This document shows, in pieces, positions 54,041 to 61,973 of a stretch of DNA of 64,000 nucleotides. The DNA is from Microbacterium paraoxydans (GTDB taxonomy: Bacteria > Actinomycetota > Actinomycetes > Actinomycetales > Microbacteriaceae). The stretch spans positions 149,546 through 213,545 of the forward strand of contig NZ_JAGTUK010000004.1 of assembly GCF_018224615.1 (NCBI RefSeq), in the 5' to 3' direction. Position numbers and translations under genes: made by a program. The notes beneath the pieces were generated by a model, which was not told the origin of the DNA, did no database searches, and saw only the letters and a list, made by a program, of their open reading frames with translations. Position 1 is the stretch's first letter, and each line of letters starts with the position of its first letter.

Positions 54041-55023
54041 GCACAGGTCGAGTCGTGGTGGGCGGGTCCACCGGATTCATGGGCCGGCACCTCACCGAAC
54101 GCCTGCGTGCGCAGGGGCGCGAGGTCGTCACGATCTCGCGGTCGGGCGCCGACCTCGACTGGACGGATCAGGCGGGAATCGATGCCGCGGTGGAGGGTTC
54201 CACACTCGTGCTGGGTCTCGCCGGCAAGAGCGTGAACTGCCGCTACACGCCGCGCAACCGCGCCGAGATCTTCCGCTCCCGGCTCGACACCACGGCCGCA
54301 CTGCGCACCGCGATCGCCCGCGCATCCGCGCCGCCCGCGCTCTGGATCAACTCGTCCACCGCCACCATCTACCGCCACGCGGACGACCGGCCGATGACGG
54401 AGTCCTCGGGCGAGCTCGGCAGGGGGTTCTCGGTCGAGGTCGCCAAGGCGTGGGAGCGGGAGCTGTTCGCGGGCGAGCTCCCCGGCACGCGCCGCGTGGC
54501 GCTGCGCAGCGCGATCGTGCTGGGCGACGGCGGAGTGCTGGGGCCACTACGCACCCTCGCGCGGCTGGGCCTGGGTGGTCCGCAGTACGACGGGCGCTGG
54601 CCGGTGAGCCGGGCCCGTCGGGAGGCCGGCACGGCGCATGCGTTCGGCACGCGCCGCGGTCGTCAGCGGTTCAGCTGGATCCACCTCGACGACGTGGCGC
54701 GGATCGTGGAGTTCCTGGAGCAGACGCCGGCGCTGGAGGGACCGGTCAACGCCGCGTCGCCGAACCCCGTCGACAACGTCGCCTTCATGGCCGCGATCCG
54801 ACGGGCGCTGGGGGTGCGCTTCGGCCCGCCGACGCCGCGGTGGATGCTGGAGCTGGGCGCGATCGGCATCCGCACCGAGACCGAGCTCGTCCTGAAGAGC
54901 CGGTGGGTGCTGCCGGAGAAGCTCCTCGCTGCGGGCTTCACGTTCCAGCACCCCGATCTCGACGAGGCACTGCAGTCGTCCTTCGCCGCGATGGACGACA
55001 GCGCCCACGCCGCCGCCGCCTGA
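54037..55023 (+). CDS. NAD-dependent epimerase/dehydratase, TIGR01777 (YfcH) type
   Basis: A 328-residue short-chain-dehydrogenase-like protein with VVVGGSTGFMGRHLTERL for NAD(P), LAGKSVNCRYTPRNRAEI (the AG-x-x-VN-x-RW-like signature of this family) and INSSTATIYRHADDRPMTE carrying the YxxxD variant of the active site. The C-terminal DUF1731-like region has LLAAGFTFQHPDLDEAL. The biochemical role is unknown. It is translationally coupled to the tetR gene. Confidence 0.88.
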   Translation: MSTGRVVVGGSTGFMGRHLTERLRAQGREVVTISRSGADLDWTDQAGIDAAVEGSTLVLGLAGKSVNCRYTPRNRAEIFRSRLDTTAALRTAIARASAPPALWINSSTATIYRHADDRPMTESSGELGRGFSVEVAKAWERELFAGELPGTRRVALRSAIVLGDGGVLGPLRTLARLGLGGPQYDGRWPVSRARREAGTAHAFGTRRGRQRFSWIHLDDVARIVEFLEQTPALEGPVNAASPNPVDNVAFMAAIRRALGVRFGPPTPRWMLELGAIGIRTETELVLKSRWVLPEKLLAAGFTFQHPDLDEALQSSFAAMDDSAHAAAA

Positions 55024-55037
55024 CCCGGCCCCGAGCG

Positions 55038-55841
55038 TCAGCCCCAGGTCGCGGACTCGGGGTCGACGCCGTGGCGTCGCGCCTCCGCCTCGATGCTGCG
55101 ACGGAACCACGCCGCCAGCCCCGGACGGATGCCGTCGTAGTGCGCCGTGTAGCCGGGGTCGGTGGTGAACAGCCGCCCGAGAACCACCTGCATCTGCCGG
55201 CTCAGGGGGAAGTACGCCGAGAACACCGCGCGGTGCCGGGCGACGAGCGCATCGGCCTCCGGTTGTCCCGGGGCGACGCCGTGGTCGATCGCGGCTCCGA
55301 GCTCCGCCTCGAACGCCCGCATCGTGTCCGCGATCTCCTGCCAGTCCTCCGGCGTCCGCGTGGCGGAGCGTTCTGCGTACTGCTGCCACTGCACCGTGTC
55401 CCCCCACTTCCGCCGCGCGTCGCGTGTCCACTCCGGGTTCCAGTCGGCCCCGAACGCCGCACGCTGCTCCGTCTCGCTCAGGAGCAGTCCGCGCTCGTGC
55501 GCCGCGGCCATCCGTTCCAGATCGTCCTGAAGCGCGGTCAGGTGCGCGATCCGTTCCGCGAGCTGCGTCTGCTGGGCGCGCAGGGAGGTGACGATGTCGA
55601 CGTCCGGATCGTCCAGGAGGCGGCCGATCGCGTCAAGGTCGAGGCCGAGCTCCCGATACACCACGATGCGTCGCAGGCGCTCGAGGTCGGACGCGGTGTA
55701 CAACCGGTAGCCCGAGTCCGATCGGGCGGACGGCCGGATCAGGCCGATGGCGTCCCAGTGGTGCAGCGCGCGCACGGTCACGCCCGCGAGGGCCGCGGCC
55801 CGACCGACGGTCAGGTCCGCGGCCCCGGAGTCATCGGGCAT
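55038..55841 (-). CDS. MerR family regulator with TipAS ligand-binding domain
   Basis: The 267-residue protein has a MerR winged helix (LTVGRAAALAGVTVRALHHWDAIGLI, YRLYTASDLERLRRI), a coiled dimerisation helix (about 95–130), and a C-terminal all-helical TipAS-like domain from about residue 145. TipA-type activators bind thiopeptides or other drugs and turn on resistance genes. Its start lies inside the last codons of the upstream VOC gene (11-bp overlap), so the two are co-expressed. Confidence 0.88.
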   Translation of the reverse strand: MPDDSGAADLTVGRAAALAGVTVRALHHWDAIGLIRPSARSDSGYRLYTASDLERLRRIVVYRELGLDLDAIGRLLDDPDVDIVTSLRAQQTQLAERIAHLTALQDDLERMAAAHERGLLLSETEQRAAFGADWNPEWTRDARRKWGDTVQWQQYAERSATRTPEDWQEIADTMRAFEAELGAAIDHGVAPGQPEADALVARHRAVFSAYFPLSRQMQVVLGRLFTTDPGYTAHYDGIRPGLAAWFRRSIEAEARRHGVDPESATWG

Positions 55842-56370
55842 CGGCGCTCCCGCCGTCCGGGCCGTCCTCGGGTGCACGAATCCCCATCTCGGCCAGGTTC
55901 GCAGCTTCCACGCTCGACGGGTCGTAGGGCTTCGCCGCGGTGAACACGACCCGCACGTTCTCCGGGGTCACCACCTCCACGTCCCGGGTGTTCCACGGCG
56001 TGTCGATCGGTTCGCTCACGGCCTCCGGCGCCAGCGCGCGGCAGGCCGCGACCAGGGGCTCGATCTGGTTCAGCACGCACGCGAAGCTCAGGCGCAGGCC
56101 GCTCACCGCCTCGGGAGCGACGTCCGTGGGAACGAGCAGCACGTCCTGGAACGCCCAGCGCCGCAGGTGCACGATCTGCCCCGGCACGCTGAACAGGGTG
56201 AAGAACCCCAGGCCCCGCTCCCAGAACTCGACGGAGGCGTCGAGGTCGGTCGTGGGAATCGTGACGAAGGCGGGCATCCCGTAGATGCCGCGGAAGAGCT
56301 CGGGAGCGACCGCGTCGGGTCCGGGGGTCGGCACGGGGCTCAGCTCGAAAGCGTTGTAGTGATCAGTCAT
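55831..56370 (-). CDS. VOC superfamily (glyoxalase/bleomycin-resistance-like) protein
   Basis: The 179-residue protein has a single vicinal-oxygen-chelate module: AFVTIPTTDLDASVEFWERGLGFF at about residues 34–57 and a second half with VSEPIDTPWNTRDVEVVTPENVRVVFT. Members bind metals and act as lyases, dioxygenases or drug-binding proteins. Linkage with a TipAS-type MerR regulator hints at drug or toxic-metabolite handling. It precedes the regulator in one transcript. Confidence 0.83.
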   Translation of the reverse strand: MTDHYNAFELSPVPTPGPDAVAPELFRGIYGMPAFVTIPTTDLDASVEFWERGLGFFTLFSVPGQIVHLRRWAFQDVLLVPTDVAPEAVSGLRLSFACVLNQIEPLVAACRALAPEAVSEPIDTPWNTRDVEVVTPENVRVVFTAAKPYDPSSVEAANLAEMGIRAPEDGPDGGSADAR

Positions 56371-56437
56371 GACTCCACGATCGGGCCTGACGCGGCGTGA
56401 GGGTCAAGCCCGGCCCCCGTGCGCGCTTCCCGTGGAC

Positions 56438-56821
56438 TCAGGCGCCGGCGCCCGGGGCGTCACCCTGCTCGCGCCGGCGCTTCTCGAGTTCTTCCCGCAG
56501 CCGCCACTCCTCGATCTCGCGGTCGAGGTCGGCGATCTGCTGCTCCGTGGTGCGGGTGTCGACGGGTCGAGCGGGCGAGGGCGCCACGGTCGGCGCCGCG
56601 GGGCGGTCGACCCGGCGCATGCGCGGGATCGGAACGCCGCCCTCGCCGTACTCCCGCCCGAGCGCGAACCACAGCAGGCTTCCCACCAGGGGCAGCAGGA
56701 TCACGATGATCAGCCACACCATCTTGGGCAGGTGCTTCACCTGCGCGTCGTCGCGCGTGATGATGTCGATCAGCGCACCGATCATCAGCGCGATGATCAA
56801 CAGCGAGAACAGGAACGGCAT
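56438..56821 (-). CDS. Membrane protein with PLDc_N (cardiolipsin synthase N-terminal) domain
   Basis: The 127-residue protein has two helices (about residues 3–22 and 33–53) with the PLDc_N pattern KMVWLIIVILLPLVGSLLWFALG. A charged tail follows, ending in a predicted coiled coil (QQIADLDREIEEWRLREELE). Catalytic phospholipase D motifs are absent, so it is not an enzyme by itself. Small proteins of this type are common and uncharacterised in actinobacteria. Confidence 0.8.
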   Translation of the reverse strand: MPFLFSLLIIALMIGALIDIITRDDAQVKHLPKMVWLIIVILLPLVGSLLWFALGREYGEGGVPIPRMRRVDRPAAPTVAPSPARPVDTRTTEQQIADLDREIEEWRLREELEKRRREQGDAPGAGA

Positions 56822-56827
56822 AGGTTC

Positions 56828-56833
56828 AGGGTA
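56828..56833 (-). promoter_or_regulatory. -10 box of a probable leaderless promoter (PLDc_N gene)
   Basis: TACCCT on the minus strand, 6 nt before the ATG at 56821. Confidence 0.5.
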
Positions 56834-56862
56834 GACGACGCGCCATGCGGCGGCGCGAGCCC

Positions 56863-57792
56863 CTAGGGCAGGAGGTGCCCGGCGGCGCGGAACAGCTCGT
56901 ACCACTCGGGCCGGGCGAGCACCACGTCGGCGCCCGCCGCGGCGTCGCGCACGCGCTCGGGCGTGGTGGTACCGAGCACGACCTGCATCCCCGCGGGGTG
57001 CCGGGTGATCCACGCGGTCGCGATCGCGATGGGCTCGACGCCGTGATGGGCAGCGAGCCGGTCGATCACGGCGTTCAGCTCGGGGTAGGCAGCGCTGCCG
57101 AGGAAGACACCGGCGTCCGTGCCGCTCTGGAACGGCGACCACGCCTGCACGGTGATGCCGTTGATGCGGCAGTAGTCCACGATGCCGCCACCGTCGCGCA
57201 CGATGCTCTGGTCGTGGCCGCCGATGTTCGCGGCGACCGGCTGGGCGATGATCGGCGCGTGCGTGAGCGACAGCTGCAGCTGATTGGCGACCAGAGGCTG
57301 GCGAACAGCCGTGCGCAGCAGCTCGATCTGCGACGGCGTGTGGTTGGAGACGCCGAACGCCCTGACCTTGCCCGAGGACTCGAGGTGGTCGAACGCCCTC
57401 GCGACCTCGTCGGGCTCGACCAGCGCATCGGGTCGGTGCAGCAGCAGCACGTCGATGCGGTCGGTGCGCAAGGCGGCGAGCGACCCCTCGACCTGCGTGA
57501 CGATGTGGTCGTACGAGAAATCGAACATCCCCTGCGCCGGCACGATTCCGCACTTGGTCTGCAGGACGATCTCGTCACGCTCGGCCGGGCTGAGGGAGAG
57601 CGCCTCCGCGAAACGCGATTCGCAGCGATGCATCGTGCCGCCGTAGATGTCGGCGTGGTCGAAGAAGTCGACGCCCACCTCGCGGGCCGTGTCGTACAGC
57701 TCGCGGATGTGGGCATCGTCCTTGTCGGCGATACGCATCATCCCGGCGACGATGGCGGGGGCGGTAGCTGTTCCGAAGGGCACGGTCTTCAT
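56863..57792 (-). CDS. Aldo/keto reductase, YdhF-like (AKR11) type
   Basis: A 309-residue reductase with the tetrad in FFDHADIYGG (Asp, Tyr), LQTKCGI (Lys) and LLLHRPD (His). GIVPAQGMFDFSYDHI and the AFGVSNHTPSQIELL segment are typical of the YdhF group. Its substrate is unknown. TAGCGT lies 6 nt before the ATG. The gene ends 41 bp before the PLDc_N gene start and is probably transcribed alone. Confidence 0.9.
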   Translation of the reverse strand: MKTVPFGTATAPAIVAGMMRIADKDDAHIRELYDTAREVGVDFFDHADIYGGTMHRCESRFAEALSLSPAERDEIVLQTKCGIVPAQGMFDFSYDHIVTQVEGSLAALRTDRIDVLLLHRPDALVEPDEVARAFDHLESSGKVRAFGVSNHTPSQIELLRTAVRQPLVANQLQLSLTHAPIIAQPVAANIGGHDQSIVRDGGGIVDYCRINGITVQAWSPFQSGTDAGVFLGSAAYPELNAVIDRLAAHHGVEPIAIATAWITRHPAGMQVVLGTTTPERVRDAAAGADVVLARPEWYELFRAAGHLLP

Positions 57793-57798
57793 TCCGCC

Positions 57799-57804
57799 AC
57801 GCTA
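57799..57804 (-). promoter_or_regulatory. -10 box of a probable leaderless promoter (YdhF-like reductase)
   Basis: TAGCGT on the minus strand, 6 nt before the ATG at 57792. Confidence 0.5.
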
Positions 57805-57812
57805 TCGCGCGG

Positions 57813-58043
57813 TCACGGGTCCGCGGTGGTGGAAAACGGCAGGAGATCGGTCACGGGAATGTCGAGCGCGGCCGCGATGCGGGCGAGGTCGACCATCGTG
57901 AACTCGACCCGGCCGTCCAGGAGGTCGTGCACTCGCCGTGGGGAGAGGCCAGCGAGCTCCGCGAGCTGGATGAGCGACACTCCGGCGTGGAGTCGTGCCG
58001 TTTCGACCGTGGATGCCATCAGATGTCGCAGTTCTGTCCCCAT
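57813..58043 (-). CDS. Small XRE-type helix-turn-helix protein
   Basis: The 76-residue product is almost entirely a Cro/C1-type HTH domain: ARLHAGVSLIQLAELAGLSPRRVHDLLDGRVEF followed by DLARIAAALDIPVTDLLPF. It should bind DNA as a small repressor. It is divergent from the XRE–ImmA gene pair, which starts 95 bp away, so it may regulate that pair or its own promoter. Confidence 0.78.
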   Translation of the reverse strand: MGTELRHLMASTVETARLHAGVSLIQLAELAGLSPRRVHDLLDGRVEFTMVDLARIAAALDIPVTDLLPFSTTADP

Positions 58044-58049
58044 ACGCAG

Positions 58050-58055
58050 ACACTA
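58050..58055 (-). promoter_or_regulatory. -10 box of a probable leaderless promoter (small XRE gene)
   Basis: TAGTGT on the minus strand, 6 nt before the ATG at 58043. Confidence 0.5.
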
Positions 58056-58124
58056 CCCCCACACACGGACACCTCCGGCGGAAGAGTGAACCGATATGAC
58101 GGCATCTTGATCTCGGAGCGCTGC

Positions 58125-58130
58125 TAGGGT
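58125..58130 (+). promoter_or_regulatory. -10 box of a probable leaderless promoter (XRE–ImmA pair)
   Basis: TAGGGT, 7 nt before the ATG at 58138. A GTG at 58129 overlaps the box and is therefore unlikely to be the start. Confidence 0.5.
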
Positions 58131-58137
58131 GTGCCAG

Positions 58138-58509
58138 ATGAGGACACCGGCCGAGCAGTTCAACGACGCCGTGGGGCGGCAGATGCGCGCGGAGATCGCG
58201 GCCGCCCGGAGCAGCATCGCCGCCATGGCCCGCAGCGTCGGCATCGCGCGCAGCGCACTCGACAACTACGTCACCGGAAAGCGCGCCATCCCCGTCCCCG
58301 TGGTGTACGCGGTGTGCTCGACGCTCGGAATCGAGCCACACGTCCTGGTCGCCAGGGCGCAGGAACGCCTCGACGCCGACGGCGCCTCGGCCGTGATCAC
58401 CCCGTTGCGTCGCACCCCCGATGTCGCCGCCTCCCGCGAGAATGACCGCGAGGTCGCCTACGAGTCCGACGCACCGCACGAGGCGGACACCGACGACCTC
58501 TACGAGTGA
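58138..58509 (+). CDS. XRE-type helix-turn-helix regulator paired with an ImmA/IrrE peptidase
   Basis: The 123-residue protein has an N-terminal HTH (RSSIAAMARSVGIARSALDNYVTGKRAIPVPVVYAVCSTLGI, residues about 22–63) and an acidic, probably disordered C-terminal half ending in DTDDLYE. Such tails can be the cleavage target of an ImmA-type protease. The ImmA/IrrE gene starts 28 bp downstream behind a good ribosome site, so the two form one operon. Confidence 0.8.
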   Translation: MRTPAEQFNDAVGRQMRAEIAAARSSIAAMARSVGIARSALDNYVTGKRAIPVPVVYAVCSTLGIEPHVLVARAQERLDADGASAVITPLRRTPDVAASRENDREVAYESDAPHEADTDDLYE

Positions 58510-58537
58510 CACCGCGAGCCGGCAGGAGGAAGAGCCC

Positions 58538-58933
58538 ATGCAACGCCTCCTCCTGCTCGCGAGCGATCTCGGGCTGCGTGTCATCGAGCAGCCGGGGCGC
58601 ACGCGTGGCGGCTTCGATCCCGCGACCGGCACCATCCGCCTGGCGCCGGGAATGAGCGCCCGCACCACTCGCAGTGTGCTGGCGCACGAACTGGGCCACG
58701 CCCACCTCGGTCACCGCCCCACCACGCTCGCCTCCGTGCGGGATCGTCAGGAGCGCCGGGCCGACGAGTGGGCTGCCCGCACGCTCCTCACACCCCAGGC
58801 CTACGCGGCTGCCGAGCAGCTCCGTGGATCGCATCTCGCGAGCCTCGCCTTCGAGCTCGATGTCACACTCGAGATCGTCCTCGCCTACCAACGGCTCCTG
58901 CGCAACGACCGCGCGCGACCCCGAGCGGCGTGA
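58538..58933 (+). CDS. ImmA/IrrE family metallo-endopeptidase
   Basis: The 131-residue zinc peptidase has the HExxH core in VLAHELGHAHLGH (about residues 47–59) and ERRADEWAARTLL, which supplies the third ligand of the ImmA/IrrE family. These enzymes cleave a partner HTH repressor upon stress, as for ImmA in ICEBs1 or IrrE in Deinococcus. AGGAGGA stands 7–10 nt before the ATG. The upstream XRE gene is the natural partner. Confidence 0.88.
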   Translation: MQRLLLLASDLGLRVIEQPGRTRGGFDPATGTIRLAPGMSARTTRSVLAHELGHAHLGHRPTTLASVRDRQERRADEWAARTLLTPQAYAAAEQLRGSHLASLAFELDVTLEIVLAYQRLLRNDRARPRAA

Positions 58934-58956
58934 GCAGGACCGGCGTCGCGCGCTGG

Positions 58957-58962
58957 TTGAAT
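58957..58962 (+). promoter_or_regulatory. -10-like box before the GNAT gene
   Basis: TTGAAT, 6 nt before the ATG at 58969. It is weaker than the other boxes because the second base is T. Confidence 0.3.
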
Positions 58963-58968
58963 GGGCGC

Positions 58969-59571
58969 ATGGCCTTCCTCGTCCCGCCCGCCCCCGTCAC
59001 CCTCACCGGCGAGCTCGTCGAGCTGCGACCCCTCGACCGGTCGCACGTCGACGGGCTGATCGACGCCGTACGCGAGGGCGACCTGTGGAAGACGGCCTGG
59101 TACACGTCGGTCCCGGAACCGGACGGGGTGGCGGCCGAGGTCGAGCGTCGGCTCGGACTGGTCGAGAGCGGCGAGATGGTCCCGTTCACCGCGGTCGACG
59201 CGAGCGGGCGCATCCTCGGTCTCACGTCGTACTACGACATCGTCGCCGACGTGCCCCGGCTCCACATCGGCTATACGTGGAATCGCCCGTCCGCTCACGG
59301 CACGGGCACCAACGCGGAATCGAAGCTGCTGCTGCTCCGCCATGCGTTCGAGACGCTCGGAGTCTTCCGTGTGGGGCTCACCACGCAGTGGGTCAACTTC
59401 CAGTCGCGCTCGGCGATCGAGCGACTCGGCGCCAAGCAGGACGGCGTCATGCGGGCGATGAGCCGTTACCGCAACGGCGCGCTGCGCGACAGTGTCGAGT
59501 ACTCGATCATCGAGCCGGAGTGGCCCGCCGTGCGAGCCAACCTGGAGGCCCGCTTGGCCCGTCGGCGCTGA
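58969..59571 (+). CDS. GNAT family N-acetyltransferase (RimJ/RimL-like)
   Basis: The 200-residue acetyltransferase has VTLTGELVELRPLDRSHVDGL at the start, a beta-strand core ILGLTSYYDIV, and a CoA-binding turn HGTGTNAESKLLLLRHAFE. VNFQSRSAIERLGAK near the C-terminus is the classic RimJ/RimL pattern. It may acetylate a protein N-terminus or a small molecule. I start at 58969 because the family alignment begins there. The frame is open further upstream only within the ImmA gene. Confidence 0.85.
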   Translation: MAFLVPPAPVTLTGELVELRPLDRSHVDGLIDAVREGDLWKTAWYTSVPEPDGVAAEVERRLGLVESGEMVPFTAVDASGRILGLTSYYDIVADVPRLHIGYTWNRPSAHGTGTNAESKLLLLRHAFETLGVFRVGLTTQWVNFQSRSAIERLGAKQDGVMRAMSRYRNGALRDSVEYSIIEPEWPAVRANLEARLARRR

Positions 59572-59595
59572 GTTTCCGCGCGGACGGGCTCGAAC

Positions 59596-59802
59596 TCACT
59601 CGGTGGGGCTGCCGGTCCAGTTCTTGGAGCGACGCGTGGCCGAACCGCGCTGCCGCATCGCGAAACCGAGGGCGAGCGACACCAGCAGGATGCCGGCGCA
59701 GAAGGTCAGCGCGGCCGCCGTGTCCGGGAGCTCGTGCGCGATCCCCAGCAGCCAGAAGCCCCCTAGGAAGAGGATCATGAAGAACAAGAAGCTGAGGATC
59801 AC
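59596..59802 (-). CDS. Small two-helix membrane protein, unknown
   Basis: The 68-residue product has two hydrophobic segments (residues 2–22 and 31–49) and a basic tail. AGGAGA lies 4–5 nt before the GTG at 59802. No family is recognised. It converges on the GNAT gene with 24 bp between stops. Confidence 0.55.
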   Translation of the reverse strand: MILSFLFFMILFLGGFWLLGIAHELPDTAAALTFCAGILLVSLALGFAMRQRGSATRRSKNWTGSPTE

Positions 59803-59890
59803 GGGATCTCCTGTCGTCGGTGCTCTACCAGGATAGCCCGGGGCCGGGAAGGCCCTGTGCGCCGGGCCCGACCTCTGGTGTGATCGGCGC

Positions 59891-60502
59891 ATGACCAGTA
59901 CTCTCACCGCCCTTGCGATCTCCTGCACGCTCAAGCCGTCCCCCGCGGAGTCGAGTTCCGACCTGCTCGCGCGCCAGCTGCTCGACGCCCTGTCGGCTCA
60001 CGACGTCTCCGGCGAACTGGTCCGCGCGGTCGACCTCGACCTGCACCCGGGCGTGGAGGGGGACATGGGCGACGGCGACCAGTGGCCCGATGTCCGTCGC
60101 CGCGTGCGGGAAGCGGACATCCTTGTGTTCGTGACGCCCACCTGGATGGGACAGCACTCGAGCGTGGCGCAGCGCGTGCTCGAGCGGCTCGACGCGGAAC
60201 TGAGCGAGACCGACGGTCAGGGCCGTCCGATCCTGTTCGACCGGGTCGCGATCGCCGGGGTGCTCGGCAACGAGGATGGCGCGCACCACATCTCGGCGAT
60301 CCTGTTCCAGGCGCTGAACGACGTCGGTTACACGATCCCGGCGCAGACCTCGGTGTACTGGAACGGCGAGGCGATGCAGACCGTGGACTACAAGGACCTC
60401 GATGAGACGCCGGAGAAGGTCGCCGACGCCATCCAGACCGCCGCCCGCAACGCCGCCCATCTGGCGCGGCAGCTCAAGGCGCAGCCCTACCCCGCCGGCT
60501 GA
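59891..60502 (+). CDS. Flavodoxin-fold NAD(P)H-dependent oxidoreductase / FMN reductase-like protein
   Basis: A 203-residue protein with ALAISCTLKPSPAESSSDLLARQLL as the flavin phosphate-binding loop and ILVFVTPTWMGQHSSVAQRVLERLD for the isoalloxazine ring, then VAGVLGNEDGAHHISAILFQAL in similar form near residue 120. It probably reduces quinones or flavins with NAD(P)H. Upstream TGTGAT at 59879–59884 may be a -10 box. No partner gene is evident. Confidence 0.82.
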   Translation: MTSTLTALAISCTLKPSPAESSSDLLARQLLDALSAHDVSGELVRAVDLDLHPGVEGDMGDGDQWPDVRRRVREADILVFVTPTWMGQHSSVAQRVLERLDAELSETDGQGRPILFDRVAIAGVLGNEDGAHHISAILFQALNDVGYTIPAQTSVYWNGEAMQTVDYKDLDETPEKVADAIQTAARNAAHLARQLKAQPYPAG

Positions 60503-60514
60503 GCGCGGCGGCGA

Positions 60515-60826
60515 CTACTCTGCGGGCCCGTCGACGACCTCGTCGACGAGACTGATGCCTCCGGACGAGCTCGCCTCGACCATCAGCGCCTGAATCCACT
60601 TCACGTTGAGCTGCGGCGTCTCCGGCTCCTCGAACGTGAAACGGAGCGGGATGGACGGATGCAGCCAGATGGTCGAGCGTCCAGGGGTGTCCCCCTCGGG
60701 GTGACGCCAGGACAGCGTGAAGCTCTCGTTGCGGCGGAGTTTGGTGGCGATCGCGACCTTGAGGTGGGCGAGGGCGCGGTCTTCGATCTGGATCTCGCTA
60801 CCGCTCCCGTACTGCATGGTTCCCAT
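60515..60826 (-). CDS. DUF7882-like small protein of Microbacteriaceae
   Basis: The 103-residue protein begins MGTMQYGSGSEIQIEDRALA and has HLKVAIATKLRRNESFTLSW and RSTIWLHPSIPLRFTFEE. I recall this pattern from small conserved actinobacterial proteins often mislabelled as ATP-dependent DNA ligase. No ligase motif is present. Function is unknown. The ATG at 60826 is chosen because TAGGGT stands 7 nt upstream. A GTG two codons earlier is too close to it. Confidence 0.7.
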   Translation of the reverse strand: MGTMQYGSGSEIQIEDRALAHLKVAIATKLRRNESFTLSWRHPEGDTPGRSTIWLHPSIPLRFTFEEPETPQLNVKWIQALMVEASSSGGISLVDEVVDGPAE

Positions 60827-60833
60827 GTCCACG

Positions 60834-60839
60834 ACCCTA
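60834..60839 (-). promoter_or_regulatory. -10 box of a probable leaderless promoter (DUF7882-like gene)
   Basis: TAGGGT on the minus strand, 7 nt before the ATG at 60826. Confidence 0.5.
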
Positions 60840-60956
60840 TCGGGCGGCCCCAGGTCCGCGCAGGGGCTTGCGTTGAAGGAGCCGCCCGCACCCCTGCTGC
60901 CCTGGAGACCACGCGGGGCGACCTGTCAAGGCCCTGGGGCACCGGTCCCGCGGGTG

Positions 60957-60962
60957 TACGTT
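60957..60962 (+). promoter_or_regulatory. -10 box of a probable leaderless promoter (membrane protein 60969–61973)
   Basis: TACGTT, 6 nt before the ATG at 60969. Confidence 0.5.
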
Positions 60963-60968
60963 CCGGAG

Positions 60969-61973
60969 ATGGAGCCGATCCGCGTAGGACTCGTCGCCGA
61001 TCCGGCATCGCCCACGCACGTCGCGCGGCGGATGACCGACCGGACGCCGCCGCTGGCCGAGAGGGCGGAGCCGTGGGACGTCGAGCTCCTCAGCGAGCCG
61101 TTCACCCTCGGATCGGAGGAGGTCGGTGTCGCTCTGGAGCGGCTGCGCTCGCACGCCGACGAGCACGGCTGGGATCTCGTAGTCGGTGTCACCGAGCTTC
61201 CGCTTCGCGACGACGACGGCCGCTATCTGTTGGCCGCGATCCACTCCCGCCGACGGTCCGCCGTACTGTCGCTTCCGGCGCTCGGAGGTTTCCGCGTGCA
61301 GAGCCGCGCGCGCCACGCCGTCCGGGGACTCGTCGGCGGGATGGCGGAACCCGACACGGCCGAGGAGAAGCGCCTTCCGCTCCCCGGACTCAGCGCCCGC
61401 GGGCGCGTGCTCCTCGGCATGGTCCTGGCCAATCGCCCGTGGCGGCTCGCGGCGGGGCTGAAGTCGGCGCTGGTCGCGGCCCTGGCGACCGGCGCGGTGG
61501 CGACCATCCAGCCGACCGTGTGGTCGCTCGCCCTCGCACTGTCGGGGTGGCGGCTGGTCGCGGCGACCGTCGCGTCCATCGCGCTCATCATCGCCTGGAT
61601 CGTCGTCGACGGCGGGCTCTGGGACCGGCCTGACGATGACTCCTCCGAGGCCCGTGAGCGCTCCCGGCTCTACAACACCTCGACGTTGCTGACCCTCACC
61701 ATCGGGATCGTCATCTGCTACCTGACGCTGTACGTCGTGAACCTGGCGTGGGCGCTGTTCGTGCTCGACCCGGCGGTGATGAGCGACGAGCTCGGCCGCA
61801 CCGTCGAGTTCGGCGATCTCTTCGTGCTGACCTGGTTCGTCGCATCGGCCGCGACGATCGGCGGGGCACTCGGCACGGGCCTGGAGTCCGACGAGGCGAT
61901 CAGGGCCGCGACCTACTCGAAGCGGGAGGAGGATCGCCGGGCCCGCCTGGCCCACGAGCGCGTCACCCGCTGA
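60969..61973 (+). CDS. Membrane protein with soluble N-terminal domain, unknown
   Basis: The 334-residue protein has a soluble alpha/beta-like N-terminal half (about 1–150, starting IRVGLVADPASPTHVARRM, with WDLVVGVTELPLR and RRSAVLSLPALGG) and a C-terminal half with four or five membrane helices (about 158–190, 195–217, 233–262, 280–302). I do not recognise the N-terminal domain. Nothing next to it indicates a role. A leaderless start at 60969 is supported by the -10 box. Confidence 0.75.
   Translation: MEPIRVGLVADPASPTHVARRMTDRTPPLAERAEPWDVELLSEPFTLGSEEVGVALERLRSHADEHGWDLVVGVTELPLRDDDGRYLLAAIHSRRRSAVLSLPALGGFRVQSRARHAVRGLVGGMAEPDTAEEKRLPLPGLSARGRVLLGMVLANRPWRLAAGLKSALVAALATGAVATIQPTVWSLALALSGWRLVAATVASIALIIAWIVVDGGLWDRPDDDSSEARERSRLYNTSTLLTLTIGIVICYLTLYVVNLAWALFVLDPAVMSDELGRTVEFGDLFVLTWFVASAATIGGALGTGLESDEAIRAATYSKREEDRRARLAHERVTR

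Noticed and set aside
60515..60826. ATP-dependent DNA ligase, a label often carried by relatives of this small protein
   Set aside because: The 103-residue product has no KxDG nucleotidyltransferase motif and is far too short.
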